Positions 21,421 to 34,146 of a stretch of DNA of 64,000 nucleotides are shown here, in pieces. Every line of letters begins with the position of its first letter. The first letter of the stretch is position 1. The DNA is from Cyrtodaria siliqua (taxonomy: Eukaryota; Mollusca; Bivalvia; Adapedonta; Hiatellidae): positions 186,001-250,000 of the forward strand of contig JAWPHD010000005.1 in assembly GCA_037043455.1 (NCBI GenBank), read 5' to 3'. The notes under the pieces were generated by a model. It was not told the DNA's origin and did no database searches. It saw nothing but the letters and a program-made list of their open reading frames with translations. Position numbers and translations under genes: made by a program.

Positions 21421-22926
21421 AACTACATCTACAATTCTTGTTCTCAACACTAATTGACACTCAAGCTTTTCACAAGGATCTGTGCATGCTGGTTTCCTCC
21501 CACATGCATTTAGCGCTGTCATCCATGCCAATGAGAGTGATGTGAAAAAGTAGTTTTGCTTATTTCATACTCGATAAAAAAAACACTCATCATTCCATTT
21601 GAGACGTTGAAGTACACAGTTTTATTGAACTGACGGTTACGTGTACATATAACGGAAAATACATGTTGATGCTGAACTATGTTCAAAACCTGTGACACAA
21701 CTTTAAAAAAAACCCAGCATAGGGTTGCAAATTGTTTTATTAACATATTAATTATGGACCTTAAAGAGACACACAGCAATCTTGATATGTTTAAAAGCTA
21801 ACAACTCGCTGCGTCCCATTAGTTTTTCTACATAAGTCGCATTTTGCAATCATTAATATTAATTACTAGAATAGTGCAAAGCTAATAGTTATTATTATAT
21901 TACTAAACTGTTGATAATATTGCACCAATAATTTATACATTTCACTCACTGCCATTACCAGTATTTATTATATGTTCGACATGCCTATTAAACAAATGAT
22001 CACTTTTTCAGTTGAATGACTTATGAAATCATTAAACCTGAGTATATCCAACATTTAAAATACCCTTGAATTGAAAGGATTAAACTCATCGTTCATGTTC
22101 TTGTCTTTTTTCTCGCTGTTAAAATCTTCATACAAATCGAGGTACAAAATAAAAAAATTGAAGTCGATCGATAAACAGCTGACATTTTGCTCTTTCGCAT
22201 GTTTGTTGACTGAAATAATTTTCACAATAACACAACATTGACCTAAATTTATTTTTAAAAGTAGGCCAAGAAAATGATGGTTATTTTATAAGGAAATGGC
22301 TTGTATAAATTATGTTTTAATTCTAGTGATAAAAATATGATTCTGAAAGTTTTTTGTATGAATCACACGGTTGAAGAGAGTCTCACTTTTCAGTGTGTAA
22401 TTTTATGAACGGTCATGAAACGTTTTTTTGGGTAGAAAAAAGTTATTTTTCCAAATTTTGATGAAATTGTACAGGCCTGTAGAGGAAGACTTTTTCTTGA
22501 CTTTAATGCTTTCGTCTTTTTTCTCGCTATAAGAACAAACTGAAGTTATCAATTTGATTAAAAGCTAAAATTTCACATAAATTTTCGAAACGTTCGGTAA
22601 TTTGTAAAATTCTAGAAATCGTATTTTTAATAAAAAAGAATCGACAAAACACGTAAAAACTTAAAATTCATTCTGTAACAAACGAATTTATGTATCTGTT
22701 TATGTTTGTCATCGTTGTACATTGTCAGTTGAATACAGTTTACATCACTGGTGTCATTTTGACGCCATCCTGAAATCTGCTCAAAACGCAATGTTTACGT
22801 TTTTTGCGCGTGAGGTTTTTAAGTAAATATCCCTCCGCGGCGGCTTGGCGCTCCCACAGATAGAAAGTGGATATTAAATAGAGACGCTTATAGTAACGCT
22901 TGATAAATATAGCCGCGTGTCCCTGT
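21421..22926. other. AT-rich DNA, no feature recognised
   Basis: No coding similarity. TCTTTTTTCTCGCT occurs twice (near 22107 and 22513), a hint of an old duplication. Confidence 0.45.
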
Positions 22927-23165
22927 AAGAAGGAGGATTTTATAACGGATATTTCGACAATAAAACATGTTTAAAAACATTTTTTACTGATTTTTTTTTT
23001 ATATTACCTGTCTAAAATTACATATTTAATGTTTTACTTTTACAGTAAGCAAACTTTTTAAGCCGAAATTAAGGTTTTATTTCATACCCAGCCAACCTCG
23101 TTTTCGCTTCTTGGAGAAGAGGTTGTATGGGGTATGAACGTTAATATAAGGACCACGTAATGCGC
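22927..23165. mobile_element. Small inverted-repeat element, longer copy
   Basis: It shares its left and right blocks with 16971-17065. Near the right, TTTCATACCCAGCCAACCTC is mirrored by GAGGTTGTATGGGGTATGAA around a ~20-base loop. No ORF; MITE-like. Confidence 0.6.
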
Positions 23166-25920
23166 ACTAAATGTCGTTAACTTGTATTTTTTAATACGAT
23201 ACGTAAACAAAACAAATTGAGCAGCTGTCTAACCGGAAACGTAATCGTCTTTATAATGGCCTAGGTATTCCTAGATCAAGCAATAACAGACTAAATTAGG
23301 AAATAGGATGCGGTGAAAAGACAGCATGTTTTACAATGTCTTCGATGACTGAAACTACAATTACAACTACAGGATACGAATAACAAGTAAATTAAATATT
23401 TATAACCTAGTTTTGAGACATAAATCAGCAGAATTATTCAGGAATCAGACGTTTGTGCAGACCAGCGATTTCAATTAACTATTATGGTGTGTTATAGTCG
23501 TGGTAAGAGTAAAATTGATCTAACATTTTTTTCTACAATGCGATCATCAATTTTCTATATAATTAATTATGATGATAAATCAATAAAATTCACTTAAAGA
23601 CGTTCAGCAAGACATTTCCTACTATGCGTAACCATGGTTATTCTACGGCCTTGTGCGTATATATACTTGCAGAGAAAATACGTAACATGTGCTGAATTAA
23701 GATTTGAATCACTGAGGTTTAAACTCTAAAATAAAGAGACACACTGTTTACGAAAAGTAAATAGATAAAACGTGACTGTCGCGAGAAAGAGGTCAACTGG
23801 CCATCAGTTTCAATTATTCATGAATATATTTGATATGTTGGAAACGACGGATGGGAATACAAACTAGACAAGAAAATTGTTGCTTTTATTTTGTGCTTGA
23901 GTTTCAGACTGCTAGTCTCAAGGATTATCCACGAACCATTCAAAATGATGCCTAGTGACGTTTGTCTGGTCTTGCTTTTGAGTGTATTTGTTATTATTTT
24001 TTGACAGCAACGTCGCTCTCATGGGGCGATTTGCATTTATATAGTGTAACGTTTTGCAGAGAAAATACAAACATGTAGTAGACACAAATCAGCAGTAATT
24101 GGTACAGCAATTTCTGTGTTTCATAGTCTCCAAAGTTAAGCAATAAAATACAGAAAACACAATATACACCACTGAGCGAACGCCATTGAAAACAAAACAA
24201 AAACAAATAATTTGTGATTAAAATTTTCTCTGAGATTTGAGTAATACATACCTAAACTAACACCGATATTTAAGTAAAAGTAGGTATAACAGTCGAACAA
24301 AAAAATATAGCTACACAGAACAAAAACACAAACATGCATTAGGTTTACACGTATTCAGTCCTACTATAAAAACACACCTACTTATAAACAGTAAATCTCC
24401 CCTTTCTGTTAAAGTAACCACTGCCACCACACAAATTTCAACATGTTTGGTAGGAAGAACTTATCGTAAAAATTGGGAAAAAAGTGTCTGGTAAGAAAAA
24501 ACGGGCCTGGCATGTTTACCACTTCGTGACAACATTTTTTTATATATTGTTTTTAATATTGTTTTAGCACACGTGACTTGGTCTGTTATTAGGTAAACAT
24601 TGTTCCCAGATCCTACACAAATAGAATTTTCTCTCGGCAGCTATTTTACGCTTGCGTAAAACCTTGCTTGTTCACCTTTGTAGCACATGCTAGAATTACA
24701 CATCAGCACAGAAGTACACTTGTTCACATGTAAGGGATGCGTGTGCGTTAGCGTGTGCATCACAACACAAATAAACTGTTCATTGCTACCATGTGTAATT
24801 ATAAGATTGCGTTATCAAAGCGAAATACTGAAAGAATCTATTCATTGCTACCTTACCATGTGCAATTATGAAGACCATATAAGAGTGGCTGCAGTTCCGA
24901 CAGCGAACACAAATGTGGTATTTTGCGAATAGATTTATGGCTAATACATTATTCCGACTTTTTGAATGTTCGTCAAACTGGAACAACATCAACCATGACT
25001 CATTCATAATCAGAGTTATTTCTAGGCTAAGTATAGCATAGATAGCTTTTAGAAATTGTTACGAACATTTACCGAACAAGAGACCTCACGTTATCTCCTG
25101 GAACATTTACAAAATAAAAACACACTTCTTTATGAAAGACCAAAGGCTGCAGTGACAGCAGGAGACACATTGAATGCGGTCCAGTTCTCTAAATAGCTTC
25201 ATAGTGATGGTATTACATTACATACCGACATTGACCTGCCAGCACATTGACATATAGAATAAATTACAGGCGTACGCTTGCTTTATATATTATACTGAAT
25301 ACAACAAGCTTAGTAGGACACTCTAGGGACATAGATTGAACATATGAACATTGATATAATTGCTTGAAGATATTAGAAATGCTAGGTAAGGATGTGATTT
25401 TCACACAAGTGTTTTTTTTTATTATTGTCTAAGTGAAGTACAGAATTATCTCCCATATATTAAAAACAACTTATTTGATTATTCAAGCATATTGCGTTGA
25501 ACACATTTAATGTTTGGCATTGAAAAAATCTGCACATTCTGTCATCATTTAAAAAAAGTTGAAATGTGTTCACAATTTATTTTTTTTCTCATCCAAATAT
25601 TTTCAAATTTCGTAATTTTCAAATTATCTCCCTTTTCAGAGAAATGAGAACGGTTTTCGATAACCTATAAAAGTATGTTCCCCTAACATTTGCTTTACTT
25701 TTTTCACCGATTTTGTTTAAAAATGGCTTTGTAGCATAATTATTGGTCATATTTATGTCACTTTTTTATTGACCCCGAACATACACGGCTTTGTATCTCG
25801 TCTATGGAAGTGACATGCATTTCATGTGATCAATTTATTTTGCTCAGAATATTATAAAACAAATACACAACTGGAGATCAAAATCAGATCAAAATCAAAT
25901 ATATTTTACAATATCTCATT
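23166..25920. other. AT-rich DNA, no feature recognised
   Basis: About 2.7 kb with only short frames of no known family. No repeat or RNA gene recognised. Confidence 0.5.
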
Positions 25921-25923
25921 TAT

Positions 25924-26060
25924 TATGCCCCCATTCTTCATGCCCCCGTTCGAAGAAAGTGGGGGGGGGGGGGGGGGGTGCATATTGCTGTGCAAATGTC
26001 GGTCGGCCGGTCGGTCGGTTGCGATCGGTCACGATCGGTCGGTCGGTCGGTCGGTCAATC
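25924..26060 (+). repeat. Head of the satellite-bearing repeat: TTCGAA hairpin, poly-G and (GGTC)n
   Basis: ATGCCCCCGTTCGAAGAAAG is followed by an 18-base G run (25961-25978), CATATTGCTGTGCAAATGTC, then GGTC repeats to about 26056. From memory, a similar C-run/TTCGAA/G-run plus GGTC head is common in bivalve genomes and is usually followed by ...ATATCTCAAGAA units, as here. Confidence 0.6.
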
Positions 26061-26894
26061 CCAAAATTTTGTCTTCGCGATATCTCAAGAATAGCTGGTA
26101 CTACAAACTTGGCAGGAATGTTTGTGTCATGGTCTAGTTGTGCATCTCCTCTTTTGGGAAGATTAAGAAATGTGGTTGCCATTGTAACACACCTTGTTAA
26201 AAGTCTTTAAAATGTGACCGTCTTTGCGATAACTCAAGAACAACTGGCACTATAAACTCAAAACTTGGCAGGATTGTTTGTGTCATGGTATAGTTGTGCA
26301 TCTCCCTTGTTGTTTAGATTCGCATAATAAATGTTGTTGCCATGGTACCAAAACGTGTACAAACTCACTAGAAAGTGCTTGTCTTTGCGATAACTGAAGA
26401 ACAGCTGGCACTACAAACTCGAAACTTGGTGGGAATGTTTGTGTCATGGTGTAGTTGTGCACTTCCTCTGTTGGATAGATTCGCATAAGAAACGTGGTTG
26501 TGATGGTAACAAAACTTGCAAAAAATCCTTAAAAATTGATTGTCTTCGCGATATCTCAAGAACAACTCTCACTACAAACTCAAAACTTGGCAGGAATGTT
26601 TGCTACGTAGTGTAGTTGTGCACCTCTCTTTTTGGATAGATTCTCATAAGAAATGTGCTTGACATGGTATAAAAACTTGTAAAAAATCACTAAAGATTGA
26701 TTGTCTTCGCGATAATTCAAGAACATTTGGCACTACACACTCGAAACTTGGCAGGATTTTTGTGTCATGGTGTAGTTGTACACCTTCCTATTTTGGAAGA
26801 TTCGCATAAGAAATGTTGTTGCCATGGTAACACAACTTGTTAAAAATCATTAAAATGTGTCTGTCTTCGCGATAACGCAAGAACAGCTGGCACT

Positions 26895-27045
26895 ATAAAT
26901 ATAGATATAAAAATCGAACAGGAAAATCAGCATTCAAGGATGACAGTCAACCACAAAAACACGCAAACAAGGACGCTGGGGTTTAAATCACGTTCTAGGG
27001 TGCACTAAACCTCACACTTACCCTACTGTCAACCCAATAAAAACT
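26895..27045 (-). mobile_element. RT-family tail inserted in the satellite
   Basis: GATATAAAAATCGAACAGGA through AGGATGACAGTCAACCACAA, then a jump (internal deletion) to GGACGCTGGGGTTTAAATC and CCTCACACTTACCCTACTGT. Satellite sequence lies on both sides. Confidence 0.72.
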
Positions 27046-28425
27046 TGGCAGGATTCTTTGTGTCATGGTATAGTTGTGCACTTCCCCTGTTGGGTAGATT
27101 GCATAAGAAACGTGGTTGCCATGGTGACACATCTTGTAAAAAAACACTGAAAATGTTTTGTCTTCACGATATCTCAAGAACAGCTGAAACTACAAACTCA
27201 AAACTTGGCAGGAATGTGTGCGTCATGGTGTAGTTGTGCACCTCCTCTTTTAGGTAGATTCGCATCAGAAATGTGGTTGCCAAGGTATCAAATCTTGTAA
27301 CAAATCACTAAAGATTGATTGTCTTCGCGATAACTCAAGAACACTTGGCAATACAAACTCGAAACTTGGCAGGATTTTTTGTGTCATCGTGTAGTTGTGC
27401 ATCTCCCTGGTTGGGTGCATTCGCATCAGAAATGTGGTTGCCATCATGTAAGCAAAATATGTAAAAATACACTTAAAATTGCTTGTTTTTGCGATAACTC
27501 AAGAACAGTTGGCACTACAATCTCAAAACTTGGCAGGAATGTTTGTGTCATGGTGTCATCTCATCTTTTGGATCGATTTGCATAATAAATGTGGTTGCCA
27601 TGGTAACAAAACTTGTACAAAATCACTAGAAAGTGCTTGTCTTTGCGAAAACTCTAAAACAACTGGCACTACAAACTCGAAACTTGGCAGGAATGTGTGT
27701 GTCATGGTGTAGTTGTGCAATTCTCCTGTTGGATAGATTCGCATAAGAAACGTGGTTGCCATGGTAACACATCTTGTAAAAAAATCACTGAAAATTGCTT
27801 GTTTTCGCGATATCTCAAGAACAGCTGAAACTACAAACTCGAAACTTGGCAGGAACTTTTGCGCCATGGTGTAGTTGCGCACCTTCTCTTTTGGGTAGAT
27901 TCGCAGCAGAAATGTGGTTGCCAAGGTATCAAAACTTGTAAAAAATCAATAAAGATTGCTTGTCTTCGCGATAACTAAAGAACACCTGGCAATACAAACT
28001 CGAACCTTGGCAGGATTGTTTGTGTCATGGTGTAGTTGTGCACCTCCCCGGTTGGGTAGATTCCCATAAGAAATATGGTTGCCAAGGTATCAAAACTTGT
28101 AAAAAATTACTAAAGATTGATTGTCTTCACAATAAGTCAAGAACAGCTGGCACTACAAACCCGAAAAATGATAGGAATGTTTGTGTTATGGTTTAGTTGT
28201 TCACCTGTTCTTTTAGGTAGATTCGCATCAGAAATGTGGTTGCCATCATGGTAACAAGTCATGTAAAAATCACTTAAAATTGCTTGTTTTCTCGATAACC
28301 CCAGACCAGTTGGCACTACAAACTCGAAACATGGCAGGAATGTTTGTGTCAAAATGGTGTAGTTGTGCACCTCTACTTTTGGGTAGATTCGCAAAATAAA
28401 TATGCTTGCCATGGTAACAAGAAGG

Positions 28426-29115
28426 ATACAAATATCGGACAGGGAAAGCAGCATTCAAGGTAGACAGTCAACCACAAAACACAAAAACAAACACGCAAAC
28501 AGACAAACGAAAAGGGATAAGTAATAAAAAATGCAAACGACATCACAAACACAAAAGGGTTGACAATAGGGCTACCGCCTTGGAACAGTCAGTGGCAAAG
28601 TAGGTCACTGGGGGTTTAAACCGGTTCTAGGGTGCAGCAAACCTCACACTTACCCCACCGTCATCCTATTAAAACAGGACAGTGTAAATAAAGAAATCCC
28701 CGCCCTGATTCAATCTCTAACCAACAAGGCAGCATCAATAGGCAATGTAAGTAAAACACAAATATGCTCGTGTAAATATAATACAGAAAAGACAATAGCC
28801 TAGAAAGCCACAATGAAGGTACTCAAAGACTTGGCAGAAGCCAGAGCAGCAAGAGAATACACCATTAAAGGCACGACAAGAAAAATCATGGACACACATC
28901 AAACGCCACCGTCCCAATGGGCTTTAGATAGGCGTCATCATAGGGTCCACAGCCTGTCCGGTCATTGTACAATTAAAGAGGAAAGCATAGTGGCGAACTG
29001 TAAAAGGGTCCACCACCAAGCATGCAGTACGTTGCAAAATGATAGGGTCATAACCTCTTTTGATAAACTTTTTAACAAGTTTAACAAAGATAGTATGAAA
29101 GTGATCATGACCAAA
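28426..29115 (-). mobile_element. RT-family retroelement, 5'-truncated copy in the satellite
   Basis: Near-identical to 10660-11350. The minus frame 28924-29157 gives FGHDHFHTIFVKLVKKFIK and RGYDPIILQRTACLVVDPF, the C-terminal end of the RT ORF. The satellite unit is cut cleanly: CATGGTAACAA before it and AACTTGTAAAACATCA after it. Its low divergence suggests a recent insertion compared with the satellite units. Confidence 0.8.
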
Positions 29116-30322
29116 AACTTGTAAAACATCAAATTGCTTGTCTGCGCGATAATTCAAGAACGGCTGGCGCTACAAACTCAAAAAATGACAGTATTGTTTG
29201 GGTCCTAATCTAGTTGTGCACCTACCCTTTTAGGTAGTTTCGCATCAGAAATGTGTAAAAAATCACTTCAAATGACTTGTTCTCGCGATAACCAAAGAAC
29301 AGTTTGCACTATAACACACATTTGGCAGGAATGTTTGTGTCATGGTCGAGTTGTGTACCTCACATTTTAGTTAAATTCGCTTAAGAAATGTGATTGCCAT
29401 GGTAACAAAACCTGTAAACAATCAATAAAAAATGCTTGTCTTAGCGGTAACTGAAGAACAACTGGCAATACAAACTCGAAACTTGGCAGGCATGTTTGTG
29501 TCAAGGTGTAGTTGTGCAATTCCCCAGTTGGGTAGATTCGCATAAGAAACGTGGTTGCCATGGTAGCAAACCTTGTAAAAAATCACTAGAAATTGCTTGT
29601 CTTCGCGATATCCCAAAAACAGCTCTCATAACAAACTTGGCAGGAATGTTTACGACATAGTGTCCTTGTGCACCTCTCTTTTTGTGTAGATTCGCATAAA
29701 AAATGTCGTTGTCATGGTATCAAAAATCACTAAAGATTGATTGTATTCGCGACAACTCAAGAACACCTGGCATTACAAACTCGAAAATGTGCAGGTTTAT
29801 TTCTGTCATGGTGTAGTTGTACACCTTCCCGTTTGGGTAGATTCGCATAAGAAATGTGGTTGCCATGGTAACACAACTTATTAAAAATCATAAAAAGTGT
29901 CTGTCTTCGCGATACCCCAAGAACAACTGGCACTACAAACTAGAAATTAGGCAGGAACAATTGTGTCATAGTGTAGTTGTGCACCTCTCCTTTTGAGTAG
30001 ATTCGCATAAGAAATGTGGTTGCTATGGTAAAAACACTAGTACAAAATCACAAACAAATGCTTGTCTTCGAGATAACTCAAAACAGCTGACACTGCAAAC
30101 TCGAAACTTGGCAGGAAGATTTGTGTCATGGTCATTGAAAGGGAGCATATATGTTTTACAAACATCTCTTGTTCTATATATATTTCATATGACGTTAATT
30201 AATGCCATTTTTCTTTGGAAAACTGAACAGTGGTCGTCTTTGTCTTCGGAGAACCTGAGAGTAGTCGCCCTTTTCTTGTATCATGTGTTACACTCAGGAA
30301 CATAATAACGCAATTTATATTA

Positions 30323-30590
30323 CCCATCACCTTAAGAGAAACTCGCTGTGAGACTCAACTAAGTACGCTCATTTTTTTTAAGATTTTAAAGAAAGTGCAC
30401 GTTTAGATTCTAATCATTTGTTTGATATAAAGCGTCATAGCTCATGAGTATTATCTATCACCTTTGAAAAACCCGCTCCTGTGAGACTCAACTAAATATG
30501 ATCATTTGTTATATAAGAAATTAAGATTTTAAACAAAATGCTACTAATCACATGTTTGATGTAAAGCGTCAAAGCTACACAATTATAAGT
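30323..30590 (+). repeat. 133 bp tandem duplication
   Basis: CTGTGAGACTCAACTAA occurs at 30346 and 30479. Both copies continue with TCATTT..., AAGATTTTAAA and TTTGAT(A/G)TAAAGCGTCA. Two diverged units. No coding content. Confidence 0.65.
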
Positions 30591-32112
30591 TGTCTCGTTC
30601 TCAGTTAACAATTATTACTCAAGTGGGATATTTAACGATATTCAGATGGCAGTATAAGATCAGAGGCTGTGAATTATTAGACATCCCAGGCTTATCATTT
30701 AGTCTGTTTATGGAGTATATGTGACGGGAGGACGTGACGACGGCACGCAGTATAATTATCAAGACCATCCTTATCGTTAACTATCCTTGTATTCCAATTA
30801 TTTCCAGTGCTGGCGATACAGACTAATGTCCAGGTGACACACATATGCATCAACCTAAACCTTTTGTGGTATATATATTGTTACAAGGAGTAGTTCCCTT
30901 TAGGCAGTAGTGAGCGAAGTCTATTTCCATCACTTATATCGGCACGTTTCACTCGACAGCGAAAGCGTCAATTTCAGAAATGTAGATTCCTGTGACTATT
31001 ACATAGATATAATGTATTTCGATGTATTTTGATGATACCTTTATGTTTCGTTTTCGGCCGTACAAAGTGCAGGTAACCTTAGTTCATTATTGTCAAAGTG
31101 GAAAGCAAGGCACTAAGAACTATAGTATGAAAGTGTAACTCATATATCAAAGTTATACAACTTTATAAACGGTATTGACAATAAATTGGATGAACATAAC
31201 CTTTTTTTTATAAATACACACATAATGTCCAACCAAAGGGAAATATCGTACGTGCCTGACGAGGCGGCCGTTGTAGTTGCTAAAGCCTGGTGATGGTACA
31301 ATTGCTCCTAAGGTGATATGACAATATTCACATCTAGATCACATTTTATAAATTGTCCATAGACAATGTGATGTCATTATATAAAACAAAATTACTAATA
31401 TGTCGTAACTAAACATGTTATAAAACTAAATTAAACAATAAACCAGATGCAGTGAATACAAGGAGAACAATGCCTCCGTAATAAGTAACAATCCATGTCT
31501 AAGGGAACTGAGAGGCAGTAAATTATCACAAATTGTACATTTTCATGCAAATACTCATCAAAAACATCCACAATCCTTTGGGAGTAGAATCGTGATTAAC
31601 AGGGAAAACTTCAGAAAGCCAGGAAATCTGCGAGCCAGCTGCCCCAACCCTAATTGAAACCTAGCGTTTTTATTTCTTTCTTTTTTATTTTGCGTAGGAG
31701 GGTAGTTAGGAAGAATCTACGCTAAGACCAGAAAGGCATATTCTACCCACTGACTTTCTTTAGCATTTCCATTCCAAGCTTATTCTAAACACACAAACTA
31801 CTCAAACCGGTAGCTACTGCCCATCCGGATGTGTATACAATGTAATTTGAAACAAAGTTGAAAGGAACAACCAAAACTATTAATCGTAGTGATTAAAGTG
31901 TCGTAAACGCAATGGTGATACTTGAATGTGATATGCACAATTGACAAAAAGAAGTAGTGCTTACACAGTTATAGAGTACTACGTACTAAACGTTTGTTGC
32001 TTTAGAATTTAGAGAGGTTAACATCAGCATTGCCACAGTTTGAAGGCAAAATAGTTGTCCAAAAACAGAAAGTAGTATGGCAAAACAGCATCTTATTGAA
32101 ACTAAAACATAA
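30591..32112. other. No gene recognised
   Basis: AT-rich sequence between the satellite and the DIRS-like element. Short frames without known motifs. Confidence 0.5.
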
Positions 32113-32590
32113 GACGTATCTAAGGGGAACATACCCCATATTCCGCTAGTAGTCCTCGCATATGTATAACGCTATATAATATCAATAAGTAGCCACAAGA
32201 TCAATGCTGCCTACAACTCTTAAAAAATACAAGAAAACAAGTACGAAGTAAATACGTACATACGAGAAAGAGACGAGTAAAATAATTATATACGTGATGT
32301 ATATGAGCAAAACATACCCCATGTTCCCACGCACACACCATACCCAATAATTTTTCTGTTCAATGGTAAGTGAAGTGAAGAAAGAAAGGACGTTTCTAAG
32401 AAGAATATACCCCATGTTCCCTCCATTCGTCCTCGCATAGTTACAAATGTAGCAACAACATGAATGCTGCTTAAAAGGGCAAGTATATAGTAAGTATGCA
32501 CACGATGTCTATGAGAGGAACATGCTCCATGTTCCTCCAGCACACACCATGCCCCATAATTTGTCAGTTCCACTTATTAGTGGTGAAAAA
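32113..32590. repeat. Imperfect direct repeats beside the recombinase gene
   Basis: ACCCCATATTCCGCTAGTAG...CCTCGCATA (32133 on) recurs as ACCCCATGTTCCCTCCATTC...CCTCGCATA (32409 on). CATACCCCATGTTCCCACGC...ACACACCAT (32312 on) recurs as CATGCTCCATGTTCCTCCAG...ACACACCAT (32520 on). So an A-B pair is present twice. It lies directly downstream of the tyrosine recombinase on its coding strand, where Ngaro-type elements carry split direct repeats; that role is inferred. Confidence 0.5.
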
Positions 32591-32648
32591 GAACCCCAGT
32601 TGGATTTCCGATTGTATATGCAAGTGTACGGCTCTCATAGTAAATGTG

Positions 32649-33520
32649 TTAATGAGATGAGGGGATTCCAATGTATTTCCTATATGCGGTAGGCTTCCAT
32701 CGACCCATGGCCATGATCTTTGTTTCTGATATTCCCGACATAATGGCTTGAGTGCAAACACCAATTCGGAAACTATGAGGTTTGTAGGACTTTGTTGACA
32801 TTTTTGAAAACGCGAGTACTTTGGAAAAGTTATTTGAAAACGAGGCTCTAAGCAAGGGCGTGTTGTTGCTACGTACAAATAGTGGCCAGGCTTGTTTCCC
32901 TATTATGCTCATATACTGTTTGAGGTGTTTAACAGGGCAATACTTGCCATTCGAACTTGAAATAAAGATTTTAACAGGTAAGGGGGTTACTTTTAGTTTT
33001 GAAATGATGTAAAGTTATGCATACGCCGCTTTTTGTAATTTGAATATCTTTATACTGTACGACTTTGTTTGACATTGTATAGCGGGAAGGAAGTAGTTCA
33101 CCTAATCGAAAAAAATCCATGGAAAGCGGTAAGGAAAAATGCCTGGTACATAATGCAGTCATACATGTAGAAAATTTGTGTACATGCTTTAACCAATTTG
33201 CAAAGGTCAGGTAGGAGGATAGTTGAGTCGACTGATCTTGATCCTTTTTTGCAACCCATTATCACTCTTTGAACTAAAAAATTCCGTGAAGAGTCTTGTT
33301 TGTTTGCTAGTTTGAGCATGAAAGCAATTGCAGATAAATGACTGCAAATAGTTAATGTTGGAAAAGACATGTTGCACAGAGAGGCAATAAAAAGAATTGT
33401 AGAGACCGACGCAGGGCAAACTGTCTTCGGTGGGTTTTGTTGGTTGCAAAACCCCTCGAAGCGTTGAATATATCTGTTGTAAGCCTTCCTGGTTGAAAAA
33501 GCAAGTGAATAATTTATCAT
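32649..33520 (-). pseudogene. Tyrosine recombinase, frameshifted
   Basis: The N-terminal part (33098-33520) reads STRKAYNRYIQRFEGFCNQQ, the SAM-like core-binding domain, and MYQAFFLTAFHGFF. After a shift 32971-33162 gives FRLGELLPSRYTMS, holding the first catalytic Arg. After another shift 32649-32912 gives KPHSFRIGVCTQAIMSG, MGRWKPTAYRKYI: His-x-x-Arg and the final Tyr nucleophile. All of the R...HxxR...Y set is visible but split over three frames. It would recombine the circular cDNA into the genome. Confidence 0.85.
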
Positions 33521-33528
33521 TTTGTATA

Positions 33529-34083
33529 TTAGAGAAGTACTCTTTCTGGTGTTAGGTGCAGTGGAACTGTCACGGGGTCTTCGCTTAGATACGTTGCGTG
33601 TTTCTTGGCCTCTGTTATCGGAAAACGTGATACAAGGTCACACATTTTATTTTGTTTTGAATGGATATGCTTAGCGGCAAATTGGAAATTGTGAGTGAGT
33701 CCTTGCAAGACAATTATTCCAAGCATTTTCATGATGACCATATCTTTTGAAGTTTGTTTGTTTATGCAATGAAAAATGCTCATATTGTCGCAGATAAACA
33801 GGATATTCTTATCCTTGCAATTGTGACCAAATAGATAAACAGCTAAGGTTATTGGATAGAGCTCAAGGATGTTCCAATGAAAATGCTCAATCTTTCCCGA
33901 GAAAGGGCCCCAAGCCCATTGCTCTCGGAATATGCATGCAAACCCTTTTGACTGGACCGCATCTGTGTGTAGACACAGAGAGTTTGAAGACAGGAAAACG
34001 TTGTCAGTGATTAATGTTTTACCATTGTAATGATCAATGAACTCTGTCCATAGCGCAAGATCGGCTCTCACTTCAGAGTTCAT
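33529..34083 (-). pseudogene. RNase H domain of the DIRS/Ngaro-like element
   Basis: An open minus frame of 184 codons. LHTDAVQSKGFACIF has the first Asp, HWNILELYPITLAV the Glu, ILFICDNMSIFHCIN the second Asp and NKMCDLVSRF the last, giving the D-E-D-D set of retroelement RNase H. GKIEHFHWN and HSKQNK are typical of the DIRS group. It removes template RNA during cDNA synthesis. The same frame ends in the linker before the recombinase. The domain itself is intact; its connection to RT is broken by a stop near 34146. Confidence 0.85.
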
Positions 34084-34146
34084 CTTAATGTAATGATTTG
34101 GGTTTGATCGACCACAAGTTAGATCATATAAGCGTCGAAGAAAACA

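Larger units (their letters stand above)
26062..30130 (+). repeat. ~160 bp satellite array
   Basis: Roughly two dozen imperfect units. Each carries TTCGCGATAACTCAAGAACA, CTGGCACTACAAACTCGAAA, CTTGGCAGGAATGTTTGTGT, CATGGTGTAGTTGTGCA, TAGATTCGCATAAGAAATGT and GGTTGCCATGGTAACA. Successive TAGTTGTG words lie mostly 156-162 bases apart (e.g. 26291, 26452, 26613, 26773). Retroelement tails interrupt it at 26895-27045 and 28426-29115. Short ORFs on both strands are by-products of the repeated unit. The unit is close to a nucleosome repeat length, as in many satellites. Confidence 0.88.

Noticed and set aside
24687..25007. Opposed 81- and 73-codon frames
   Set aside because: They overlap on opposite strands, no motif, AT-rich composition; no splice context seen.
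26000..26060. (GGTC)n as a CRISPR or telomere-like array
   Set aside because: A 4-base simple repeat with no spacers; telomeric TTAGGG is not present.
27556..27924. 122-codon minus-strand frame with repeated RIYPTGEVHNYTMTQ-like peptide
   Set aside because: A product of the ~160 bp satellite; the frame survives only where neighbouring units happen to be a multiple of three long.
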